From positions 1 to 64,000 of the forward strand of contig JBBRAO010000005.1 in NCBI GenBank assembly GCA_038206725.1: a stretch of 64,000 nucleotides of DNA. Reading direction: 5' to 3'. Both the position numbers and the translations under genes were made by a program. Origin of the DNA: JBAXXL01 sp038206725 (GTDB taxonomy: Bacteria > Bacteroidota > Ignavibacteria > Kapaibacteriales > UBA2268). The notes beneath the pieces were generated by a model that was not told the origin of the DNA, did not search any database, and saw nothing but the letters and a program-made list of their open reading frames with translations. Shown one piece after another: positions 46,973-54,843 of the stretch (positions are counted from its first letter, which is position 1; each line of letters opens with the position of its first letter).

Positions 46973-48804
46973 TATTCAACCGTAACGCTTTTGGCTAAAT
47001 TCCTCGGTTTGTCAACGTCTTTTCCTAATTCTACCGCAATATAATAAGATAATAATTGCAAAGGAATTACAGCCAAGACAGCAGAAAGCATCGGTATAGT
47101 TTCCGGTATGTAAATAACGTGGTCGGCTATGCTCGCTATATTTTGATCGCCTTCGGTGGCGATTGCGATTACTTTGCCATTCCTTGATCTTACTTCTTGA
47201 ATATTTGATACTATTTTATCATAAATTTCATCTTTTGGTGCAATGAATACAACCGGCATATCTTTATCAATCAGAGCTATCGGACCGTGCTTCATTTCAG
47301 CCGCAGGGTACCCCTCCGCGTGAATGTAAGAGATTTCCTTCAGCTTTAACGCACCTTCCAATGCCACAGGAAAATTATAACCCCGTCCAAGGAAAATGAA
47401 GTTTTTAGCGTTACTATAAGTTTTCGCAATTTCTTTAATAGATTCGGATTGGTCTAATATGCTCTGAATCTTTTCGGGAATTTTTTGAATTTCTTTTGCT
47501 ATACGAATACCATCAGCCTCACTCATATTTCTCATTCTTCCCAAATAAAGGGCTAAAAGTGTAAGAACCATCAATTGTGAAGTAAATGCTTTTGTCGAAG
47601 CTACCCCGATTTCAGGACCTGCGTGAATATAAATCCCCGCTTCGGTTTCGCGTGCTATTGTAGAGCCAACAGCATTGACTATACCCAAAACAAGTGCTCC
47701 CTTTTGTTGCGCTTCCTTTGCGGCGGCCAATGTATCGGCTGTTTCACCGGATTGTGAAATCACAAAGACAACATCATCTTTTGTGATTACAGCGTTCCGA
47801 TATCTAAACTCAGAGGCATAATCAACTTCAACAGGAATCTGAGCTAATGTTTCGATTAAATATTCACCACTCAAAGCCGCGTGCCAACTTGTCCCGCAAG
47901 CAGTGATGATTATCCTTTTAGCATTCCTTAAGCGCTCCTGAACGTCGTTTAATCCGCCCAGCCTAACGTTACCGTATTCTACGAGTAATCTTCCTCTAAA
48001 AGCATTATGGACGGTTTCAGGCTGTTCGTAGATTTCCTTCAACATAAAGTAATCATATCCGCCCTTTTGAATTTGAGCTATATCATACTCAATTTCTTCT
48101 ATTGTAATTTCAGTCTTTTCATTATGAATGGTTTTGGTAATAAATCCGGTTTCGTCAATTACAACCATTTCATTATCGTGCAGATATACAACATTTTTCG
48201 TTGCTTGAATTATGGCGGACGCGTCTGATGCCACAATGTATTCGGAATCACCGATACCTAATACTAAGGGACTCCCCCGCCTCGCCGCTACAATCATATT
48301 TGGTTCATAGCTGGATAATACTAATAATCCGAATGTCCCTTCGACTTCATTTAAAGCCAAACGAACAGCATATTCTAAATCTTTTACTTTATCATAATGA
48401 TAACTAATCAAAACAGCAAGAACTTCCGTATCGGTTTGCGTTTTGAAAAAATATCCCTTCTTCGCAAGGTTTTCTTTGAGGATCTGATAATTCTCGATGA
48501 TACCATTGTGCACAATTGATATATTTCCGGAGTTATCACTATGGGGATGAGCGTTCAAATCATTCGGTTCCCCGTGGGTTGCCCAACGTGTATGCGCAAT
48601 ACCAATATTTGAACTGAATTTTTTATTACTTATCAGACCTTGTAATTCGCTGATTTTACCTTTCTTTTTCCAAGTAACAATTTCACCGGATTCAATCAAA
48701 GAAAATCCCGAGGAATCATAACCTCTGTATTCCATAGTCATTAGCCCTGTCATCAGTACATTTACAGCGTTTTTTTTACCAATATAACCGACGATTCCGC
48801 ACAT
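46972..48804 (-). CDS. glmS: Glutamine-fructose-6-phosphate aminotransferase (isomerizing)
   Basis: A 610-aa enzyme of normal length. MCGIVGYIG places Cys2 as the N-terminal glutaminase nucleophile. Two SIS domains follow (ITACGTSWHAALSGEYLIE, SQSGETADTLAA; FLGRGYNFPVALEGALKLKE), and the C-terminus is DKPRNLAKSVTVE. It makes glucosamine-6-phosphate, the entry step to peptidoglycan and lipopolysaccharide amino sugars. It heads the minus-strand envelope block. Confidence 0.97.
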   Translation of the reverse strand: MCGIVGYIGKKNAVNVLMTGLMTMEYRGYDSSGFSLIESGEIVTWKKKGKISELQGLISNKKFSSNIGIAHTRWATHGEPNDLNAHPHSDNSGNISIVHNGIIENYQILKENLAKKGYFFKTQTDTEVLAVLISYHYDKVKDLEYAVRLALNEVEGTFGLLVLSSYEPNMIVAARRGSPLVLGIGDSEYIVASDASAIIQATKNVVYLHDNEMVVIDETGFITKTIHNEKTEITIEEIEYDIAQIQKGGYDYFMLKEIYEQPETVHNAFRGRLLVEYGNVRLGGLNDVQERLRNAKRIIITACGTSWHAALSGEYLIETLAQIPVEVDYASEFRYRNAVITKDDVVFVISQSGETADTLAAAKEAQQKGALVLGIVNAVGSTIARETEAGIYIHAGPEIGVASTKAFTSQLMVLTLLALYLGRMRNMSEADGIRIAKEIQKIPEKIQSILDQSESIKEIAKTYSNAKNFIFLGRGYNFPVALEGALKLKEISYIHAEGYPAAEMKHGPIALIDKDMPVVFIAPKDEIYDKIVSNIQEVRSRNGKVIAIATEGDQNIASIADHVIYIPETIPMLSAVLAVIPLQLLSYYIAVELGKDVDKPRNLAKSVTVE

Positions 48805-48964
48805 ATTAAACTCATATTCAAATAAAACAATTTCAAATTTAATTATTTTTTTTTATTTAAAAGAAAAAATCTTAATTTTCGGATAATTTAATGCCAAAAA
48901 TAAATTAAACAGTACGAATACGAACGAAGTTGAAAAGTATTTTTTATATGAAAGTAAATGAATA

Positions 48965-50032
48965 ATGAATATCGCGATTACAATACCTAATATTTTTGTT
49001 ACCGGGGGAGCCGAAAGAGTTGTTTTCAATCTTGCTCGTTACCTTTCAAAAAAGCACAATATAACTATAGTAAGCTTTTTTAGTAACAATCACAAAGATT
49101 ATACTAATGAATTTGAGACAATTCATTGTAATATTGTTGCGCCTGCTACTCCAATTTCAAGATTAAAAATCAGACAATACCCGCCGAAATCGCTTGTCAA
49201 TTTATTGAATAGCTTCGACATAGTGGTAAGCAACAACATATTTCGCAATTACTTAAACCCTAATCACATTAAAACAAAATCAATAGATATTAATCATTTG
49301 AATTATGATGAAAGCGGTGGGCGTTCAACCCTAAAAAAAAGATTTAGCATCAAATTGCGAAACAATCAATTTAAGGTAATTGATAAATTAGTAGTTCTTA
49401 CAAAGCAAGATGAAGATAAATTCCGCAAAGCGGGTTTAGAAAATGTAACAACTATTCCAAATGGTCTTAGTTTTCTACCTGAACAAACTGCCGAACTGAA
49501 AAACAAGCAAGTTATCGCAATTGGAAGATTACATTTTGATAAAGGTCACGACAAATTAATTCAAGCTTGGCAAAATGTTAACCAGATTTACCCCGACTGG
49601 AAATTAAAAATATATGGTGATGGTCCTTCCCGAGGTAATCTTGAAAATCAAATTTCCCGGTTGTCATTATCCAATTCAGTTTTCCTGCAGGGTATTGTTG
49701 ATGATATAATGGATAAAATACTGGAATCAAGTATCTTTGTTATGAGCTCTCATTACGAAGGATTTGGAATGACCATATTGGAATCTATGGCTTGCGGTTT
49801 ACCGGTCATATCATTCGATTGCCCAACCGGTCCGAGAGAAATTCTGGATTCAGGAACATACGGCTTTTTGGCGGAAAATCAAAATATCGAAGATTTAGCC
49901 GAGAAATTGAAATTATTGATTGGAAATTACGATTTAAGAAAAGAATATGGTGATAAATCAAGAACTCGGGCATTAGATTACAGCTGGGAAAAAATAGGTC
50001 CCATTTGGGACAATTTGATAAATTCAATTTAG
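48965..50032 (+). CDS. Glycosyltransferase family 4
   Basis: A 355-aa GT-B enzyme. The start segment NIFVTGGAERVVFNLARYLS is the acceptor-side motif, and AIGRLHFDKGHDKLI, SSHYEGFGMTILESMACGLP and DCPTGPREIL form the donor site with the EGFGM..E pair. It resembles GalNAc transferases of the PglH/AmsD type. Divergent from glmS across 160 nt. Confidence 0.88.
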   Translation: MNIAITIPNIFVTGGAERVVFNLARYLSKKHNITIVSFFSNNHKDYTNEFETIHCNIVAPATPISRLKIRQYPPKSLVNLLNSFDIVVSNNIFRNYLNPNHIKTKSIDINHLNYDESGGRSTLKKRFSIKLRNNQFKVIDKLVVLTKQDEDKFRKAGLENVTTIPNGLSFLPEQTAELKNKQVIAIGRLHFDKGHDKLIQAWQNVNQIYPDWKLKIYGDGPSRGNLENQISRLSLSNSVFLQGIVDDIMDKILESSIFVMSSHYEGFGMTILESMACGLPVISFDCPTGPREILDSGTYGFLAENQNIEDLAEKLKLLIGNYDLRKEYGDKSRTRALDYSWEKIGPIWDNLINSI

Positions 50033-50055
50033 AAATAAATTTTAGAGGTGTGAAA

Positions 50056-50151
50056 ATGAGATATGTTATAATAATTATTTGTTCGTTGTTTGCTATTCAA
50101 GCTATGGCAAAGGATTCTGTTCGAGGAATGACTGAAAACGCACTTTCATAA
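50056..50151 (+). CDS. Short ORF with signal-peptide-like sequence (possible gene remnant)
   Basis: 31 codons preceded by AGAGGTG. The product MRYVIIIICSLFAIQAMAKD has a signal-peptide shape but only about a dozen residues follow before the stop. It overlaps an opposing reading on the minus strand. It may be a remnant or a tiny secreted peptide. Confidence 0.3.
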   Translation: MRYVIIIICSLFAIQAMAKDSVRGMTENALS

Positions 50152-50300
50152 GCGAGGGCTTTCCAAAATATGTGCTTATTGACTTTGCTTGAGTCGCTTG
50201 TTGTGGTTACAGTTGTGGTAGTGTCCTACGCTGAGGCTATCGCTGGGCTTAGGATAATGAGTGTAATCAACACAATTAGGATAAAATTACGAAATTTCAT
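50097..50300 (-). pseudogene. Small exported protein with amber codon at the signal cleavage site
   Basis: The ATG at 50300 has GGAG 7 nt upstream and encodes a good signal peptide (MKFRNFILIVLITLIILSPA, then IASA). The next codon is TAG (50228-50226), one change from CAG; the frame then continues DTTTTVTTTSDSSK and runs 42 codons to a TGA. This looks like a nonsense-broken small secreted protein. Confidence 0.4.
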
Positions 50301-50804
50301 AAACAGACTCCATTTTCAATAAAATTTGCGCAAAATCAGGCTAACTCGTTTATCCAAGAACTCTCAATAAACGATAAGCAAAATTAATGAAAAAAATGAG
50401 ATATAGCAAATTGTCCCTCAAAAATCGTAATTTTGTACTTGTAATAAATTAATTTTTGAGAATTTTATGTTGTATCCCAAACATAGTTAGTTTAAATATC
50501 GCCCTTAAATCAGCTTCGGATTTGAAATCCGCAGCCGATGCCCATTTTCTCAAACACACCAAACACATTTTTTCAAACGCTAAATCCCAAAATATGCGAA
50601 AACGGATGGCTCTATATTCAGAGCCGATTCGGAATTGATAAATATAATATTGATATACAAATACGTCTATAATATATTATATGCTATTATTTGGAATTAA
50701 TATCAATCAGGGATGATAGACCCACCGACATAACAATAACTTGGTGGAACAAACATCCTTGTTTGTTAAAATGAAATAAAAATTAATAAATTTTAGGTAG
50801 AATT
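50301..50804. other. Intergenic region upstream of lysC
   Basis: About 500 nt, AT-rich, with two small hairpins: CGGATTTGAAATCCG near 50517-50531 and GGCTCTATATTCAGAGCC near 50606-50623. I could not recognise a lysine riboswitch or a leader peptide. A 60-codon reading at 50456-50638 has no ribosome site and is not claimed. Confidence 0.4.
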
Positions 50805-52142
50805 ATGAAAATTTTTAAATTTGGAGGTACTTCGCTTGGAAGTGCCGAGCGAATTAGGCAAGTCGCCGAAATTGTCAGTAATATCGAAGGTGACCGGTTA
50901 GTCGTTCTTTCAGCAATGAGCGGCACAACAAACACCCTTGTCAAAATCGGCAATGAGCTCCGCGGCAATCGCGCAAACTCAGCCGAAACCTTAATTGGCG
51001 AATTAGAAGGCACATATAGAGCAGTAATTGAAGACTTATACGCGAATTCGGAAATAAAAGTCACTGTCAATGAGATAATCAGCGAAATATTCGGGTATAT
51101 TCGCGGTTTTTTGATTAATTCGTTCCATATATTCGCCGAACGGAACTTATTGGCTCAAGGCGAGCTGATTAGTTCGGCTATATTCTATTACTATTTGCTG
51201 GAAAAAGGTGTTGAAGCCGATTTGATTTCAGCGTTGGAATTTATGCGGATTGACAAAAATGGTGAACCGGATGAGTTTTATATAAAAGAAAAGCTGGAAA
51301 TGCTTTTAAAGACACCGAATAAAAAGTGTTTGACCGTCACCCAAGGTTTTATTTGCAAAAATGCTTACGGCGAAATAGATAATTTGAAACGAGGGGGCAG
51401 TGATTACACCGCTACTTTAATTGGTGCGGCGTTGAAAGCGGAAGAAGTTCAGATATGGACAGATATAGACGGATTTCATAATAATGATCCGCGTGTTGTT
51501 GAAAATACGAAGCCTATTTCTACTATGAGTTTTGATGTCGCGGCTGAACTATCCTATTTCGGTGCGAAGATTTTGCATCCATCGAGTGTTCTTCCCGCAA
51601 AGAAGAATAATATCCCCGTTCGATTGAAAAATACAATGGAGCCCACTGCCAAGGGAACGTTGATAATTCTGGAAGATAGAATCTTCGGTATTCAGGCGGT
51701 TGCGGCAAAGAGCAATATAACAGCTATCAAAATCAAATCTGATAGAATGCTGATGGCTTACGGTTTTTTGCGCCACGTGTTCGAGATTTTTGAACGCTTT
51801 AAAACTTCAATTGATATGATTACAACGTCGGAAGTAGCAGTGTCGGTAACTATCGACGATGATACGTATTTGGGCGATATCACCGATGAACTAAGGCAGT
51901 ATGGAAACGTGGAAGTTGAACACGAACAAACGATTATCTGCATCGCTGGTAATTATACGGACGATTCATCCGGAATTGCGGCAGAGGTACTTCACGCAAT
52001 GAAAGAAATCCCGATTAGAATGATATCCTATGGTGGTAGTTTCCATAATATTTCAGTATTAATAAATACCAATCACAAAACTGCAGCTTTGAAAGCTTTG
52101 AGCACTATGCTTTTTGTTTCAGGAGCGCAAGATGCTGAATAA
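50805..52142 (+). CDS. lysC: Aspartate kinase
   Basis: A 445-aa monofunctional aspartate kinase. KFGGTSLGSAERIRQVAEIV is the ATP/aspartate signature, RGGSDYTATLIGAAL the kinase core, and residues about 300-445 are two ACT domains that give feedback control by lysine or threonine. It phosphorylates aspartate, the first step to lysine, threonine and methionine. It overlaps lysA by 11 nt. Confidence 0.93.
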   Translation: MKIFKFGGTSLGSAERIRQVAEIVSNIEGDRLVVLSAMSGTTNTLVKIGNELRGNRANSAETLIGELEGTYRAVIEDLYANSEIKVTVNEIISEIFGYIRGFLINSFHIFAERNLLAQGELISSAIFYYYLLEKGVEADLISALEFMRIDKNGEPDEFYIKEKLEMLLKTPNKKCLTVTQGFICKNAYGEIDNLKRGGSDYTATLIGAALKAEEVQIWTDIDGFHNNDPRVVENTKPISTMSFDVAAELSYFGAKILHPSSVLPAKKNNIPVRLKNTMEPTAKGTLIILEDRIFGIQAVAAKSNITAIKIKSDRMLMAYGFLRHVFEIFERFKTSIDMITTSEVAVSVTIDDDTYLGDITDELRQYGNVEVEHEQTIICIAGNYTDDSSGIAAEVLHAMKEIPIRMISYGGSFHNISVLINTNHKTAALKALSTMLFVSGAQDAE

Positions 52143-53295
52143 TAAAATCATAAAGAAATTCCAACAATTGCGTACACCATTTTATTTTTACGATATGGAG
52201 CTTTTGGACAGAACTTTGGAAGTGCTGACAGCAGAATCAAAAAAGCACGGTTACGAGGTTCATTACGCGTTGAAAGCTAATTCCAACAGCAAATTAGTAC
52301 GCCAAATGGCAGGACACGGCTTGGGTGCAGATTGTGTGAGCGGTAATGAAATTCTACGCGCGTTGGAATGCGGTATCGTGCCGAAAAAAATTGTTTTCGC
52401 CGGAGTTGGAAAGAGCGATTGGGAAATCGAAATCGCGTTGGAAAATGATATTTTCTGCTTTAATTGCGAATCAATCGCGGAAATAGAAAACATCAATTCC
52501 ATCGCTGGAAGTATGAACAAAACCGCGCGGATTGCCCTTCGGATTAATCCCAACGTTTCGGCTTATACTCATAAATACATCACCACAGGTTTGGATGAAA
52601 ACAAATTCGGGATAAGTATTAATCAAATGAAAAATATACTCGTTGATTTGAGAAATTATTCAAATATGGAGTTGATAGGACTGCATTTTCATATAGGTTC
52701 GCAGATTACGAATATGGAGGCGTTCAAGGGTTTGTGTATCCGTATTAATGAATTACTGCCGGTTTTGGAGCAGTACAATTATAACTTGGAGCATATAAAC
52801 GTTGGCGGCGGGTTGGGAATAGATTACGATAATCCAGATTTCAATAGTATTCCTGATTTTTGGTCATATTTTTCGGTATTTGAGAAATTTTTGGAATTGC
52901 GTCCGAACCAAAAACTACATTTTGAATTGGGGCGTGCTATAATAGCCCAATGCGGATATTTGATTTCGAAGGTACTCTATATTAAAAATGGAATTAAAAC
53001 TAATTTTGCGATTTTGGATGCCGGTATGACAGAGCTTATCCGTCCGGCACTTTACCAAGTTCGTCATAAAATGGAAAACCTGACTTCGACAGGTACAGTA
53101 AGCGAATATGACGTTGTCGGGCCAATTTGCGAATCGAGTGACATTTTTGGCAAAGCTGTTGAACTGTCCGAAACAAAGCGTGGCGACCTGATAGCTATTC
53201 GTTCCGCAGGGGCATATAGTGAGTCTATGGCGTTTAATTACAATATGAGACCAATAGTGGAGGCGTATTATTCGGATGAGTTTGTTGGGGAGTAA
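52132..53295 (+). CDS. lysA: Diaminopimelate decarboxylase
   Basis: The ATG at 52132 is preferred since AGGAG lies 7 nt upstream; a TTG at 52114 would overlap lysC further. The 387-aa alanine-racemase-fold PLP enzyme has its PLP lysine in VHYALKANSN, plus LHFHIGSQI, NVGGGLGIDY and the C-terminal CESSDIFGK, the substrate-binding Cys segment. It makes lysine from meso-diaminopimelate. Confidence 0.95.
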   Translation: MLNNKIIKKFQQLRTPFYFYDMELLDRTLEVLTAESKKHGYEVHYALKANSNSKLVRQMAGHGLGADCVSGNEILRALECGIVPKKIVFAGVGKSDWEIEIALENDIFCFNCESIAEIENINSIAGSMNKTARIALRINPNVSAYTHKYITTGLDENKFGISINQMKNILVDLRNYSNMELIGLHFHIGSQITNMEAFKGLCIRINELLPVLEQYNYNLEHINVGGGLGIDYDNPDFNSIPDFWSYFSVFEKFLELRPNQKLHFELGRAIIAQCGYLISKVLYIKNGIKTNFAILDAGMTELIRPALYQVRHKMENLTSTGTVSEYDVVGPICESSDIFGKAVELSETKRGDLIAIRSAGAYSESMAFNYNMRPIVEAYYSDEFVGE

Positions 53296-53303
53296 TAAGT
53301 TAC

Positions 53304-53640
53304 AACCTTCCGAAGGTTTGAAACCTTCGGAAGGTTTAAGTCTTTTTATCGTATCATTTTATGGCGATACTCCAAGTATGCGTAGAATCCACTTTCAGTT
53401 ACCACGGCTTTTAAGTCGTGGATAATGGCGCTTAAAAAACCCAATAACCAATAGAATCATTCCCTAAAATTTAGTTTACATAATGTATAGGCAAAGTACA
53501 AAAACTGCTCAAAAATGGATTTATTAGCACATAAAAAAGAATTATGACAAATAATTAATTGTTTGCCAAGCATTAATAATATCAATGACTAAATGAATTC
53601 ATAAAAGTTATTTTCAATTATTTTCAATTATTTTTCAACC
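53304..53640. repeat. About 336-bp repeat, copy A, downstream of lysA
   Basis: Begins with the AACCTTCCGAAGGTTT double palindrome and continues, nearly identical to 57083-57418 (offset 3779; a handful of substitutions). It contains a CCACG.CTT/AAG.CGTGG hairpin (about 53402-53421), GGCGATACTCCAAGTATGCG, and ends in TTTTCAATTATTTTCAATT direct repeats. It holds no ORF and leads straight into element copy 4. Confidence 0.88.
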
Positions 53641-53707
53641 TTAGAGAAATAAATGGACTTCTCAGTTGTCGATATATTATTGAATGTACAAATTTTAAAA
53701 AAGTGAA

Positions 53708-54048
53708 ATGAAATGTTCTAAAAAAATATTAAGAATTTATTTTTGCAACAGAAAGAAACAACTGCCACAAGGTGAGAAATGTGTAAAAAAATTATTGCAA
53801 ATATCGGATATTGTTGAAAACTATATTTTGTTTTTCTACAATAAATTAACTAAAGGGCGTCCTTTTGCATCCTGCATCCTGCATCCTGCATCCTGCATCC
53901 TGCATCCTGCATCCTGCATCCTGCATCTTGCATCCTGCATCTTGCATCCTGCATAGCTTTACTGTGCGGTTGCGGTTATCATTGCAACTGGTGCCTAACT
54001 ACCACAATCTTCTTCAGACATTTGTGCTATGTTTTTATTCCGCCCTAA
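53708..54048 (+). CDS. Repeat-element small ORF, copy 4 (modules out of frame)
   Basis: From the ATG at 53708 the N-terminal module (MKCSKKILRIYFCNRKKQ ... LFFYNKLTKGR) enters the array (HPASCIL repeats) and stops with TAG at 53954-53956. The C-terminal module CGCGYHCNWCLTTTIFFRHL followed by CYVFIPP is intact in another frame, with its stop at 54046-54048. Its Trp codon starts 281 nt from the ATG, 2 more than a multiple of 3. The N-terminal module is the most diverged copy, one codon longer, yet without a frame-breaking indel. Function unknown. Confidence 0.5.
53866..53953. repeat. Heptanucleotide array TGCATCC, about 12.6 units
   Basis: Tandem TGCATCC units, two of them changed to TGCATCT, in the small ORF of element copy 4. 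Longest array in the window. Confidence 0.97.
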
Positions 54049-54150
54049 TGAAGAAGAATCTTAGGAAAACTACAAAATACCGCACAACAATATTTTTAAT
54101 ATTTGCAATACAAAAATAAATGATAATTAATCAATTTAGAGAGAAAAATT

Positions 54151-54777
54151 TTGAAAAAGATATTAGTCCTATTCGTAGTTTTATTCTGTTTAATAATTAT
54201 GAAGAATGAAACTAAGGCACAATGCCCAGAAGGGTATACTTATACACAAAAATCAATGAATATAGGTGGTTGCAATTATGCAGTCGAATTATGTTATACC
54301 TGCAGAATCTTAGTCGAACATAATGCGAATGTAATATTAAAATCATTTAGAAAATTACCTACTATACCTGAATGCGACAACAATATGACAACAGACGAAG
54401 TATTAGCCGAAATTAACAATCAAATTAAAACATATGAATTTTTTCAAATTGTTTTAGGATGTCCACCATTTCAACCTCCTCCTTGTGGAACTCCTTTTTT
54501 GGAATTACACACTTTCAAAACTCCAACCTGTTTGCAAAAAACTATGATGCCGGATAGTACAATAAAATACGCTGGATGCCCATCTGATACAACCAAATGC
54601 GTTATAATTTACGAATATTGTTGGGATCCGATCGAAGAAAAAATTGTTGCTAATGTTCTTAGCCATTATTATGAAGGAAATGGAATGTGCCCACCAGGAG
54701 AAGAACCTGCCGATCCAATAGTTGTTTGGGAATCGAGTACTTGTTTTGGTGTAATAACACCGTGTGAGTACTATTAA
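54151..54777 (+). CDS. Cys-rich exported protein (same family as 2442-3185)
   Basis: A 208-aa reading from a TTG start, with AGAGAG 8 nt upstream and a signal peptide (KKILVLFVVLFCLIIMKNET, cleavage after KAQ). The mature part begins CPEGYTYTQKSMNIGGCNYA and has about 14 Cys; YEYCWDPIEEKIVANVLSHY resembles KYCWDALNLQVQFCEG of the 2442 gene. No sorting domain. Function unknown. It follows element copy 4 and precedes the 704-aa BNR protein, probably in one operon. Confidence 0.72.
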   Translation: MKKILVLFVVLFCLIIMKNETKAQCPEGYTYTQKSMNIGGCNYAVELCYTCRILVEHNANVILKSFRKLPTIPECDNNMTTDEVLAEINNQIKTYEFFQIVLGCPPFQPPPCGTPFLELHTFKTPTCLQKTMMPDSTIKYAGCPSDTTKCVIIYEYCWDPIEEKIVANVLSHYYEGNGMCPPGEEPADPIVVWESSTCFGVITPCEYY

Positions 54778-54801
54778 TAAAATATAATATTTCTAATAAT
54801 A

Positions 54802-54825
54802 CCTCCGTTGTGAATACAACGGAGG
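54802..54825. other. Intercistronic hairpin without T-run
   Basis: CCTCCGTTGT pairs with ACAACGGAGG around GAAT. It lies between the 208-aa and 704-aa genes. Lacking a T-run, it is more likely a processing, stabilising or attenuating element than a terminator. Confidence 0.55.
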
Positions 54826-54843
54826 ATAATAAATAGGTATAAA

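Larger units (their letters stand above)
53640..54060 (+). repeat. Repeated leader element, copy 4
   Basis: Plus-strand copy with the shared block GGACTTCTCAGTTGTC and TGTACAAATTTTAAAA before the small ORF, the longest 7-nt array, and the Cys-rich module. It lies 90 nt before the exported-protein gene at 54151. Confidence 0.8.

Noticed and set aside
50456..50638. 60-aa ORF upstream of lysC
   Set aside because: No ribosome site, no signal or domain, and Bacteroidota-unlike composition; treated as chance.
50301..50804. Lysine riboswitch before lysC
   Set aside because: No recognisable lysine-aptamer core; only two short hairpins were seen.
53866..53953. CRISPR array
   Set aside because: Units are 7 nt, contiguous and without spacers, and no cas gene is present.
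53865..54119. 84-aa ORF of HPASCIL repeats as a gene
   Set aside because: It is the third frame through the array. After the array it does not follow the conserved FIPP-ending frame.
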